Shown: in pieces, positions 22,861 to 30,386 of the stretch
Position numbering within the stretch: position 1 is the stretch's first letter
Layout: each line of letters opens with the position of its first letter
Source of the DNA: an uncultured Campylobacter sp.
GTDB lineage: Bacteria; Actinomycetota; Actinomycetes; Mycobacteriales; Mycobacteriaceae
Direction: 5' to 3'
Assembly: GCA_946221035.1 (NCBI GenBank)
Contig: CAMIME010000023.1
Location: forward strand, 1-35,396
Length of the DNA stretch: 35,396 bases
Position numbers and translations under genes: made by a program
The notes under the pieces: model-generated
The model's database searches: none
Told to the model about the DNA's origin: nothing
Seen by the model: only the letters and a program-made list of their open reading frames with translations

Positions 22861-24027
22861 ATGAATGCAGGCATGAAAGTCGGAATGCTGACGCGCGAGT
22901 ATCCCCCCGAGGTATACGGGGGCGCTGGCGTGCATGTCACCGAGCTCACCCGGTTCATGCGGGAGATCGTTCAAGTTGACGTGCACTGCATGGGCGAGCC
23001 ACGCGACGACGAGGGCGTGTACGTCCACGGCGTCGACCCGGAGCTGGCTGAGGCCAACGGTGCCATCAAGACCCTGTCTACTGGCCTGCGAATGGCGAAC
23101 GCCACCGCCGGGTTAGATATCGTGCACTCCCACACCTGGTACTCCGGTCTCGGCGGCCACCTCTCCGGCTTGCTTCACGAGATCCCCCACGTGGTCACGG
23201 CACACTCGCTCGAGCCAGACCGCCCATGGAAGCGCGAGCAGCTCGGCGGCGGGTACAACGTCTCGTCTTGGAGCGAGAAGAACGCCATGGAGTACGCCGA
23301 CGCCGTCATCGCCGTCTCCTCCGGCATGAAGGACGCCATCTTGCGCGCCTACCCGCGTATCGACGACTCGCGTGTCCACGTCGTCCTCAACGGCATCGAC
23401 CCGGAGAAGTGGTTCCCCGGGGACACCACCATCGCGGAAGAACTGGGCGTGGATACCTCCAAGCCCATCGCCGCCTTCGTTGGACGCATCACTCGCCAAA
23501 AGGGCGTGCCCCACCTGCTCAAGGCGGCGCAGCAGTTCGACGAGGATATCCAGCTCATCCTGTGCGCCGGGGCGCCCGATACAGAGGAGATTGCGGCTGA
23601 GACCGAAGGGCTCGTCGATACGCTCAAGGCGCAGCGCGACGGCGTGTTCTGGGTGAAGGACATGCTGCCGCCGGAGAAGATCCGCGAGGTCTACGCGCTG
23701 GCAGACGTGTTCGTGTGCCCCTCGATCTACGAGCCGCTGGGCATTGTCAACCTCGAGGCGATGGCGTGCGGCACGGCCGTGGTGGCTTCGCGCGTGGGCG
23801 GCATCCCGGAGGTCGTCGTCGACGGCGAGACGGGCGTGCTCGTGGATTACGACGCCGAGGACGCGGAAGGCTTTGAACGGGGTCTGGCGGAGGCCGTCAA
23901 CGCCGTCGCCGAGGACCCCGATCGTGCCCGCGCGCTCGGTGAAGCTGGGCTTGCACGCGCCCGCGAGGAATTTTCTTGGCGCACGATCGCGCAACAGACC
24001 GTCGATATTTACAAGGGGCTGATCTGA
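22861..24027 (+). CDS. glgA: Glycogen synthase / GT4 (GlgA or GlgM type)
   Basis: This 388-residue GT-B glycosyltransferase has N-terminal MKVGMLTREYPPEVYGGAGV (the glucan-binding start motif) and HSHTWYSGLGGHL. The C-terminal nucleotide-binding half contains FVGRITRQKGVPHLL and the E-x7-E motif YEPLGIVNLEAM. This actinobacterial family (TIGR02149) uses ADP-glucose to elongate glycogen or to make maltose-1-phosphate, as in mycobacterial GlgM; sequence alone does not decide. The start at 22861 is chosen by the TATGCT box 8 nt upstream; Met at 22873 is a reasonable alternative. Its TGA overlaps the next gene's ATG (TGATG). Confidence 0.92.
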   Translation: MNAGMKVGMLTREYPPEVYGGAGVHVTELTRFMREIVQVDVHCMGEPRDDEGVYVHGVDPELAEANGAIKTLSTGLRMANATAGLDIVHSHTWYSGLGGHLSGLLHEIPHVVTAHSLEPDRPWKREQLGGGYNVSSWSEKNAMEYADAVIAVSSGMKDAILRAYPRIDDSRVHVVLNGIDPEKWFPGDTTIAEELGVDTSKPIAAFVGRITRQKGVPHLLKAAQQFDEDIQLILCAGAPDTEEIAAETEGLVDTLKAQRDGVFWVKDMLPPEKIREVYALADVFVCPSIYEPLGIVNLEAMACGTAVVASRVGGIPEVVVDGETGVLVDYDAEDAEGFERGLAEAVNAVAEDPDRARALGEAGLARAREEFSWRTIAQQTVDIYKGLI

Positions 24028-25436
24028 TGACTGTCTACCGACCCGAACTGCATGTGACCGCCGAGCGCGGCATCCTCGAGGGCCCGGCCGGCGTCTTCCG
24101 CTCAGGCGACGACAGCGAGCGTGTGTGGCACATGTTCTACCAATACCGCCCCACCCCGGATGCCCCCAGCCGCTGGGGCCACGAGATGAGCGAGGGCGAC
24201 CCGTTCACCTTCCTCGATTGCAACGATGTCATCGTCCCCGTCGACGCTGAGACGAACGTGCGCGCCGGTGCCGTGACCCAGGCGGGCGACGGCGTCGACC
24301 TCTACTTCAGCTCCGAGACGCCCGAGGGCAACACGGTGCAGCTCGCTCACATCGACCACGTGGATGAGCTGTGCGAGTTCGACGAGGCCGACGAGGCCAG
24401 CGGCGACCTTCCCGCCGAGCGGCTGGGCGCAGTGGTCCAAGACCTCGCCGAAGCCGGGAACTTCCGCTCCCCCTGCGTGGTGCCGGACTGGGAGTCCGTC
24501 GACGACCGCGGCCTGGGCCACGCGGGGTGGCTCATGCTCGCCGTCTCCGGCCCGGAAAGCGCGCCGGCACCTGTGGTGCTCACCTCCAAGGACGGCCGCG
24601 ACTGGCACTTCGAGGGACCGTTGACATTCACGGGCGAGACCGGGCTCGAGCTCGATCCCTCGCTGGTGGCGCCGCGCCTGGTGCGCCTGCGCGATGAGGT
24701 TGACGAGCAGATCTACGACGTGCTCTTCCTCACCCTCGAGCGCGGCGGCAAGGATACCGCCGTGTACGCGGTGGGCACGTTGCGTGGCAGCGAGTTCGCA
24801 CTTCGCGGCCCCTTCCGCACCCTCGACCACGGCCACGACTTCACCCGCCCGCGCAACACCAACTACCGGTTGGATGAGACGACGCCTGAGAACCGCTACC
24901 AGCGCGCGTACCTGTACGGGTTCATGACCAACACCGACCGCGCCGGCGACCCCACTAAGGAGCCGAACTGGGAGACGGAAGGCTGGGCCAACGCCCTTAC
25001 GCTGCCCCGCCGCGTCACCCTGCAGGGCGGCCGCCTTTACCAGGTGCCAGCGCCGGGCCTGCCGGATGCCGTCGCGGAGACCGACCGCGCGCGGCTGTGG
25101 ACGGCCCTGTGCGAGATCCCCGTGGGCACCAGCGTCACCGCCGAAATCCTCGACGGCAATGGGGAGGTCGCAGCGACCCTGAAGCACAGCGGCGACACCC
25201 TCACCCTCGACCGCCTGGACGGCTCCCCCGCCACCGCCACGCTTCACGACGAAGACGAGGACAACATCACCGTCATCGTCGATGGATCCACCATCGAGGT
25301 CTACGCGGGCGGCGGCAGCGTGGTCATGTCCTCGCGCATCTGGCCCGAGAACGGCTGCTCCGGGATCCGCTCGCGCGCTGCCGAGGGTGCAACAATCCAC
25401 AGCGAGTGGCGTAGGGGCTACGCCGGCATCGTCTAG
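24027..25436 (+). CDS. GH32-like protein, likely inactive
   Basis: This 469-residue protein has the GH32 layout: a five-bladed propeller start (YRPELHV, HMFYQYRP, WGHEMSEGD) and a C-terminal beta-sandwich ending in a VIVDGSTIEVYAGGG motif. All three catalytic acids appear replaced. The nucleophile motif NDPNG reads EGPAG (Gly19 for Asp), the RDP motif reads RSP (Ser148 for Asp), and the ECP motif reads VAP (Val214 for Glu). It may be a carbohydrate-binding or regulatory protein rather than an invertase. It overlaps glgA (TGATG) and so belongs to the glycogen operon. Its stop overlaps that of the RlmA-like gene on the other strand. Confidence 0.8.
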   Translation: MTVYRPELHVTAERGILEGPAGVFRSGDDSERVWHMFYQYRPTPDAPSRWGHEMSEGDPFTFLDCNDVIVPVDAETNVRAGAVTQAGDGVDLYFSSETPEGNTVQLAHIDHVDELCEFDEADEASGDLPAERLGAVVQDLAEAGNFRSPCVVPDWESVDDRGLGHAGWLMLAVSGPESAPAPVVLTSKDGRDWHFEGPLTFTGETGLELDPSLVAPRLVRLRDEVDEQIYDVLFLTLERGGKDTAVYAVGTLRGSEFALRGPFRTLDHGHDFTRPRNTNYRLDETTPENRYQRAYLYGFMTNTDRAGDPTKEPNWETEGWANALTLPRRVTLQGGRLYQVPAPGLPDAVAETDRARLWTALCEIPVGTSVTAEILDGNGEVAATLKHSGDTLTLDRLDGSPATATLHDEDEDNITVIVDGSTIEVYAGGGSVVMSSRIWPENGCSGIRSRAAEGATIHSEWRRGYAGIV

Positions 25437-26299
25437 GCCGCCTTGCGCATCCGGATCAATTGCGCGCGGGCGGTCACCGTCAACTGCTCGGGCAGTGCGA
25501 CGACGCGCTCGCGCAGCACCTCCGGGTCGAGGTGGCGCGCAGAGGGGCTCATGCCCACCTGGGCGGCAATCGCGTCGCGGCCCAACACCATAGGGAACGT
25601 GATCAGCTGAGGATCGGTAGCGAGTTCCAGGTGGCCCTCCGACTGCTCAATGAGCCGCTCGACCTTGCCCTCTTCGACGCCGAGGATCCCCAGGGGCTCC
25701 CGCAGCTCATCGAGGTGGCCGGAGTCGGCGAGGAGGAGGACGGCCTCGCCGCCGTCGACAAGCACTCGCGCGAACTCCGCGGGGTTGCGGGGGGCGAAGA
25801 CTACGGCGATGGCGTGGATCGATTGCGATGCGATCGGCAGCTGTTCCCACACGTCCGCCACAATCGCGCCGAGACGCGGGTGTGCTTTCGCCAGGTGCTT
25901 CGCCGCGGGGGTGGAAACGTCGAGGCCCACGCCGCGTGCCCCAGCGATGCTGTCGAGGGTGTGGGCGAGGTAGTAGCCGGTACCGGCACCCACCTCCAGC
26001 ACCACCGGCGCCTCCACGTTGCCCGCGCTGCGCTCAATGACTTCGGCCAACTGGTCCGACACGGCCTCCACAAATGGGGCGAAGTGGCCGTTGGCAAGGA
26101 AGGTTTCGCGGGAGCGGATCATCTCGAGCGAATCGCCCTCGTGATGCAGGCCCGCGCCCGCGGCAAGGGTCACGTACCCCTGGCGGGCCACGTCGTAGGA
26201 GTGCCCAGACGCAGAAACGAGGCGGGAAAAGTCATCCGCCCCGCTGAGAGGGGTGAGGTCAGCCGGATCGGCGAGCACGTCCACGATGTCTTTGAGCAT
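25433..26299 (-). CDS. RlmA-like rRNA guanine-N1 methyltransferase
   Basis: This 288-residue class I SAM methyltransferase resembles RlmA/TlrB enzymes, which methylate G745 or G748 of 23S rRNA. The SAM motif is VLEVGAGTGYYLA (about 98-110), with FAPRNPAEF as the later family motif. The N-terminus still has the GHSYDVARQGYVTL pattern. The four Cys that bind zinc in E. coli RlmA are missing (LADPADLTPLSGADDF). A TAGTAT box lies 6 nt before the ATG and no ribosome-binding site exists, so it is leaderless. Methylation could affect macrolide or tylosin sensitivity, but that is inference. Confidence 0.8.
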   Translation of the reverse strand: MLKDIVDVLADPADLTPLSGADDFSRLVSASGHSYDVARQGYVTLAAGAGLHHEGDSLEMIRSRETFLANGHFAPFVEAVSDQLAEVIERSAGNVEAPVVLEVGAGTGYYLAHTLDSIAGARGVGLDVSTPAAKHLAKAHPRLGAIVADVWEQLPIASQSIHAIAVVFAPRNPAEFARVLVDGGEAVLLLADSGHLDELREPLGILGVEEGKVERLIEQSEGHLELATDPQLITFPMVLGRDAIAAQVGMSPSARHLDPEVLRERVVALPEQLTVTARAQLIRMRKAA

Positions 26300-26305
26300 G
26301 TGGCG

Positions 26306-26311
26306 ATACTA
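26306..26311 (-). promoter_or_regulatory. -10 box of the RlmA-like gene (leaderless)
   Basis: TAGTAT on the minus strand ends 6 nt before the ATG at 26299. Confidence 0.5.
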
Positions 26312-26331
26312 CCCCGCCCCCGAAAAGCGAG

Positions 26332-26502
26332 TTACTCGCCGGCGGCCTCCGTCAAAAGACGACCGAGCTCGCCCGCTTCTTCCTTCGACAGCTCGACGAC
26401 CAAGCGGCCGCCGCCGTCGGAGGGGATACGCATCACAATCTTGCGGCTTTCCTCGACCGCCTCCATCGGGCCACTACCGGTTCGCGGCTTCATCGCTGCC
26501 AT
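26332..26502 (-). CDS. DUF3117 small protein
   Basis: This 56-residue protein reads MAAMKPRTGSGPMEAVEES at its N-terminus. A basic beta-rich middle (RKIVMRIPSDGGGRL) and a helical end (SKEEAGELGRLLTEAAGE) follow. It matches the DUF3117 family of small soluble actinobacterial proteins (Rv1211-like), whose function is unknown. The ATG has an AAGGAG site 9 nt upstream. It lies at the end of the dapE operon and overlaps the DivIVA-like gene by 29 bp in another frame. Confidence 0.88.
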   Translation of the reverse strand: MAAMKPRTGSGPMEAVEESRKIVMRIPSDGGGRLVVELSKEEAGELGRLLTEAAGE

Positions 26503-26869
26503 GCGTCATCGCTCCTTCAGTGCGTTCAATGTGAGCTGGTTCAACTGTCCCGACCGATTCTACCTGTTCCGCGGCCACAGGCACCGGGGCGGTTTCTCCG
26601 ACGGTTTCCTCAATGGTGCCAAGCGTCTCGCCGGCGAACTGGGCGATGAGCGCGTCAACCTGGTCCATCCGGTACCCGCGTTGCACGACCTCGAGCTGGA
26701 TGTCGCCGAAGTTGCCCTCCTCAACGGCGCGGCGGTTGGCCTCCTTTACCTCTTCGGTCGGCGGCATCGGGGGCAGCGCCTCGCCCCGGCCAAAGATGCT
26801 GGCGAACAGCCGGACGCCAAGGATGCTGACCAGCGCGAGGACGAGGATGAGGATGATCCAGGAAAGCAT
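26474..26869 (-). CDS. DivIVA-domain membrane protein (Rv1209-like)
   Basis: This 131-residue protein starts with one membrane helix (LSWIILILVLALVSILGV). Its central motif (GDIQLEVVQRGYRMDQVDALI) is the DivI1A signature RGY.mdeVDa. The tail is acidic and Thr/Glu-rich. It is too short for Wag31/DivIVA itself. A small membrane-anchored DivIVA-like protein occurs at this position next to gpgS in mycobacteria too. It probably links to cell-pole or envelope growth, which is inference. TAGACT (26877-26882), overlapping the gpgS stop, lies 7 nt before the ATG. Confidence 0.82.
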   Translation of the reverse strand: MLSWIILILVLALVSILGVRLFASIFGRGEALPPMPPTEEVKEANRRAVEEGNFGDIQLEVVQRGYRMDQVDALIAQFAGETLGTIEETVGETAPVPVAAEQVESVGTVEPAHIERTEGAMTHGSDEAANR

Positions 26870-26876
26870 GCCGGTC

Positions 26877-26882
26877 AGTCTA
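26877..26882 (-). promoter_or_regulatory. Possible -10 box of the DivIVA-like gene
   Basis: TAGACT on the minus strand includes the gpgS stop codon and ends 7 nt before the ATG at 26869. This suggests a secondary leaderless promoter inside the operon. Confidence 0.35.
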
Positions 26883-27605
26883 CTTGGCCACCCAAGCCGG
26901 CCGCTGCGCGACCTCCACCTGGCCGTCCAGTGTGACCCCGGCCCGCTGCAAAATCACCGCCGAGACCACCTCCGCCATCGGCCCCAGCTGCGAAAGCGGC
27001 CGGTTGCGGTGGGTGCGCGGGCTCAAGTCGGCCTGGTGGATGGATTCGGGGCCGTGGGCGGCGGCGACGTCGATAAGCAAGCCGGCTTCCACGCCGTAGC
27101 CGGCGACGAAGGGCAGCGACAGGGCGGTGTCGCGCCGGATCGCGTACTCGCCCGCAAGTGGCTGCTCCACGAACGCGAGGGCGGGAAACAAGGCGCGAAG
27201 CAGCGGCTTCGCGGTGAGTTCGGTCACTCGTCCGCCCGCCCCTTCGCGCTGGTAGCGGGGTTTGACCAGGTGCACGGCGGGGTCCGAAAACGGCGCCGCG
27301 AGCGCGTCCACCCACCAGGGTTGAAGCGATGTGACGTCCGCGTCCACGAACACCACCACGTCGCCGCGCGCGGCCTTGACGCCGCGCCACAGCGCCTCGC
27401 CCTTGCCGGGCCAGGGCTTTCGGGGGTCAATCTCGCGCCAGTTGACCACCCGCGCCCCCGCGTCGCGCGCCCGCTGCGCGGTGGCGTCGGTGGAGTCGGA
27501 ATCGATCACCACAACCTCGCTGGCACACGAAGCGAGGCACGTATCGACGACCCCGGCCACCGTGTCCTGCTCATTCAGCGCCGGGATGACCACCGAGACC
27601 TTCAC
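26880..27605 (-). CDS. gpgS: Glucosyl-3-phosphoglycerate synthase-like GT81
   Basis: This 241-residue glycosyltransferase has VSVVIPALNEQDTV at the N-terminus, the family motif PWPGKGEALWRG and a metal-binding DAD in VVFVDADV (about 91). In GpgS of M. tuberculosis the enzyme joins glucose from NDP-glucose to 3-phosphoglycerate, the first step towards methylglucose lipopolysaccharide. This protein is about 80 residues shorter than the mycobacterial enzyme. The GTG at 27605 overlaps the folP2 stop (GTGA). Longer in-frame N-termini would overlap folP2 heavily and are spurious. Close glucosyltransferases with another acceptor cannot be excluded. Confidence 0.85.
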   Translation of the reverse strand: MKVSVVIPALNEQDTVAGVVDTCLASCASEVVVIDSDSTDATAQRARDAGARVVNWREIDPRKPWPGKGEALWRGVKAARGDVVVFVDADVTSLQPWWVDALAAPFSDPAVHLVKPRYQREGAGGRVTELTAKPLLRALFPALAFVEQPLAGEYAIRRDTALSLPFVAGYGVEAGLLIDVAAAHGPESIHQADLSPRTHRNRPLSQLGPMAEVVSAVILQRAGVTLDGQVEVAQRPAWVAK

Positions 27606-28438
27606 GCAAGCCCCCGGACGGTGTTCAGCGGTGCCACCTCGCCCCGGATCGCCGCGGTCATGCGGATGACGTCGATGGTCTCCTCCACCTCGTGCACCCG
27701 AAACGCTGCCACGCCGCGGGCCGCGCACCACGCGGTGGCCGCGAGCGTGCCCGCCACGCGGTCGCCGACGGGGCGGTCGAGGGTCTCGCCGACGAAGTCC
27801 TTGTTGGACAGCGCCATGAGCACCGGCCAGCCGGTGGCCACGAGCTCGTCCACCCGGCGCAGGATCTCGAGACCGTGGAAGGTGTTCTTGCCGAAGTCGT
27901 GGGTCGGGTCGATGAACACCTGGTCCTCCGGCACCCCGAGGGATGCGGCGCGCTCAGCCAGGCGGGTGGTTTCGCGCACGACGTCGGCCACCACGTCGTC
28001 GTAATGCACCCGGTGCGGTCGCGTGCGCGGCGTGACCCCGCCGGTGTGCGAACAGACGTAGCCCACCCGGTTCGCGCCCGCGACCTCCACCAGCTCCGGG
28101 TCCCAGCCGGCCCAGGTGTCGTTGATCAGATCCGCCCCCGCATCGACGGCCACCTGCGCCACCTGCGCGCGCCACGTGTCAACGCTGATGCCCACTTCCG
28201 GGTGCCGCTGCCGCACGCCCTCGATCACGGGGACGACCCGGTCGATCTCTTCTTGGGGGCTGACGTCGTCGCCCGGCCCGGCCTTCACCCCGCCCACGTC
28301 GACGATGCTCGCCCCCTGGGCGATGACCTCGTCGGCGCGAGCCACGGCCGCGTCCACGGCGAACGTCGCGCCCTTGTCGTAGAAGGAGTCCGGCGTGCGG
28401 TTGACAATGGCCATGACCTGGGCCAGCGGGCTAGTCAT
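27602..28438 (-). CDS. folP2: Dihydropteroate synthase homologue FolP2
   Basis: This 278-residue TIM-barrel protein is of the pterin-binding DHPS family. It has VNRTPDSFYD (the first DHPS motif), DVGG, ADLINDT and VFIDPTHDFGKN. The loop-2 motif GGESTRPG of active DHPS is GGVKAGPG here (residues 49-56). That loop binds p-aminobenzoate, and a similar change occurs in mycobacterial FolP2, which has been reported to lack DHPS activity. So this is probably a paralogue and not the folate-pathway enzyme. Its tight coupling to gpgS on one side and to the LOG gene on the other is the same in mycobacteria. Confidence 0.85.
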   Translation of the reverse strand: MTSPLAQVMAIVNRTPDSFYDKGATFAVDAAVARADEVIAQGASIVDVGGVKAGPGDDVSPQEEIDRVVPVIEGVRQRHPEVGISVDTWRAQVAQVAVDAGADLINDTWAGWDPELVEVAGANRVGYVCSHTGGVTPRTRPHRVHYDDVVADVVRETTRLAERAASLGVPEDQVFIDPTHDFGKNTFHGLEILRRVDELVATGWPVLMALSNKDFVGETLDRPVGDRVAGTLAATAWCAARGVAAFRVHEVEETIDVIRMTAAIRGEVAPLNTVRGLA

Positions 28439-29234
28439 CCTCGCGGATACCCTGTTCCTTCAGCCGCTGGTCCGTCATCACCTTGTGCGCCTCCACGATG
28501 TGGGAGACCGCTTCATCGACGGAGTCGGTGACCAGGAACAGCTCGTCGTCGCCCGGCGAGATCAACCCGCGGCGCAGCTGCTGGTCGCGGATCCAGTCCA
28601 CCAGCCCGGACCAGAAATCCGTGCCCATGAGCACGATCGGGAAGTTGGTCACCTTTCCGGTCTGCACCATGCACAGCACCTCGAAGACCTCGTCCATCGT
28701 GCCGAAGCCGCCCGGCAGCGAGATGAAGGCCTGGGAGTACTTCAGGAACATGGTCTTGCGGGCGAAGAAGTAGCGGAAGTTCAGGCCCAAATCCACCCAG
28801 TCGTTCAGCCCCTGCTCAAACGGCAGCTCGATGCCCAGGCCCACGGACATGCCGCCGGCGTTGTGGGCGCCGCGGTTCGGGCCCTCCATCAGCCCGGGGC
28901 CGCCGCCGGTGATCACGGCATACCCCGCCTCCACTAGCGCTTTGCCCACCGCGCACGCCTGCTCGTATTCCGGGGTGCCCTCCCCCAGCCGGGCCGAACC
29001 GAAGACGGTGACAGCCTTCGGAAGATCGCTCAGCGCGTCAAAGCCCGCGACGAACTCCGACTGGATGCGCATGACGCGCCACGGGTCGTCGTGTTTCCAA
29101 TCGGTGTCGGCCTGACCCAACGATTCCAAAAGCCTTTGGTCGTGGGTCGTGGGCTGCTGCTGGTCGCTGCGCAGGGCGATCGGTCCGCGCAGCTTGCGCG
29201 CGCTTTTCGGCCTGGGGGTGTTGATCGGGGCCAT
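28431..29234 (-). CDS. LOG family protein (TIGR00730)
   Basis: This 267-residue Rossmann-fold protein has VTVFGSAR, the VITGGGPGLMEGPNRGA motif and PGGFGTMDEVFE. These are hallmarks of the lysine-decarboxylase-like/LOG family. Members hydrolyse the N-glycosidic bond of nucleoside monophosphates, for example cytokinin ribotides, and some make cytokinins. The name lysine decarboxylase is a misannotation for this family. It lies 12 bp after dapE and overlaps folP2 by 8 bp. The ribosome-binding site is weak. Confidence 0.9.
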   Translation of the reverse strand: MAPINTPRPKSARKLRGPIALRSDQQQPTTHDQRLLESLGQADTDWKHDDPWRVMRIQSEFVAGFDALSDLPKAVTVFGSARLGEGTPEYEQACAVGKALVEAGYAVITGGGPGLMEGPNRGAHNAGGMSVGLGIELPFEQGLNDWVDLGLNFRYFFARKTMFLKYSQAFISLPGGFGTMDEVFEVLCMVQTGKVTNFPIVLMGTDFWSGLVDWIRDQQLRRGLISPGDDELFLVTDSVDEAVSHIVEAHKVMTDQRLKEQGIREDD

Positions 29235-29246
29235 TGTTCACTTTCG

Positions 29247-30347
29247 TCAATCGTTTTCTTCGGCGTCCGGTGCCGCCAAGTACTCCATGAGCTGCGCCGA
29301 GACGAGCCGGATCTCATCCACCGGACACTGCTCGTCCTTCTTGTGCGCGAACCCCGGGTCGCCGGGGCCGAAGTTCACGGCGGGAACCCCAAGACTAGAG
29401 AAGCGCGAGACGTCCGTCCATCCGAACTTCGCCCGAAAATTGCCGCCCACAGCCTCGACCAACCCGGCCGCCACCGGGTCGCCCAGCCCAGGCAGGGCGC
29501 CGGGCGCGATGTCGTCGTAAATCAGCTCCAGGCCATCCTCCAGCGCGAGGACTTCCTCCAAGTGAGCCTTCGCATTATCGACGGAGCGGTCCGGCGCGTA
29601 GCGGAAATTCACGATCAACCTCGCGTGATCCGGAATCGTGTTCGTGGCCACGAAGCCCTCCAGCCCGACGACGTTGAGGCCTTCGCGGTACTCGCAGCCG
29701 TCGATAAGCACAGTGCGGGGAGTGTATGCGGCGATGCGCGACAGCGGCGCGGCGAGTGCGTGCGCGGCGTTGTCGCCCAGCCAGCTGCGCGCGGAGTGGG
29801 CACGGGTGCCGTGCGCGTCGACGAAGACGCGGATGGTGCCCTGGCAGCCGGCCTCGATGATCGCGCCGGAGGGCTCCCCGAGCAGCGCGATATCGCCCGC
29901 GAGCAGCTCCGGGTGGTCGCGCTCGAGGTGGAAGAGGCCGTTATCGACGCTTGCGACCTCCTCGGCCTCGTACGCGATCAGAGTGAGGTCGTACCTCGAC
30001 TTTCCCGGCGCAGCCAGGCGAGCGAAGGCGCCCAGGTAGCACGCCATGCCCGATTTCATGTCCACTGCGCCGCAGCCGTGGAGGATGCCGCCTTCGAGCC
30101 GGTGCGGGGTGTTGTCCGCCAGCGGCACCGTATCAATGTGGCCCGCCAGCACCACGCGCTGCGCCAGCCCGAACTGGGTGCGCGCGACCACGGTGTTGCC
30201 GAAGCGCTGCACCTCGACGTGCTCAAGCGCGCGCAGTTGCTTCTCGACGGCATCCGCGATCACCTCCTCGTGATACGAAGGCGACTCGATGTCAATGAGC
30301 GCTGCGGTGAGGTCTACGGGGTCGGCGAAGAGGTCGAGGGAAGTCAC
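29247..30347 (-). CDS. dapE: Succinyl-diaminopimelate desuccinylase
   Basis: This 366-residue zinc amidohydrolase of the M20 family cleaves N-succinyl-LL-diaminopimelate in lysine and meso-DAP synthesis. The metal ligands are seen in AGHIDTVP (His and Asp), GCGAVDMKSGM (bridging Asp), YEAEEVAS (catalytic and ligand Glu pair), LGEPSG, and a C-terminal FAHKKDE with His. Both metal sites are complete, so it looks active. The GTG at 30347 lies 6 nt after TAGGAT and there is no ribosome-binding site, so the mRNA is leaderless. It heads a six-gene minus-strand operon and diverges from the dapD-like gene. Confidence 0.95.
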   Translation of the reverse strand: MTSLDLFADPVDLTAALIDIESPSYHEEVIADAVEKQLRALEHVEVQRFGNTVVARTQFGLAQRVVLAGHIDTVPLADNTPHRLEGGILHGCGAVDMKSGMACYLGAFARLAAPGKSRYDLTLIAYEAEEVASVDNGLFHLERDHPELLAGDIALLGEPSGAIIEAGCQGTIRVFVDAHGTRAHSARSWLGDNAAHALAAPLSRIAAYTPRTVLIDGCEYREGLNVVGLEGFVATNTIPDHARLIVNFRYAPDRSVDNAKAHLEEVLALEDGLELIYDDIAPGALPGLGDPVAAGLVEAVGGNFRAKFGWTDVSRFSSLGVPAVNFGPGDPGFAHKKDEQCPVDEIRLVSAQLMEYLAAPDAEEND

Positions 30348-30386
30348 ACGTCGATCCTACTGGGGCCGACGTTTAGGATGAGGGCC
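30348..30386. promoter_or_regulatory. Compact divergent dapE / dapD-like promoters
   Basis: Only 39 bp separate the two start codons. TAGGAT on the minus strand (30354-30359) lies 6 nt before the dapE GTG. TAGGAT on the plus strand (30374-30379) lies 7 nt before the ATG at 30387. Each -35 region must fall in or near the opposite gene. Confidence 0.6.

Noticed and set aside
22794..22958. Upstream extension of glgC
   Set aside because: It runs through the glgA 5' end and has no family similarity; leaderless GTG at 22793 fits better.
29091..30386. Long N-terminal extension of the dapD-like frame
   Set aside because: It is antisense to dapE across its whole length and shows no DapD-like sequence before MPLGAQAV.
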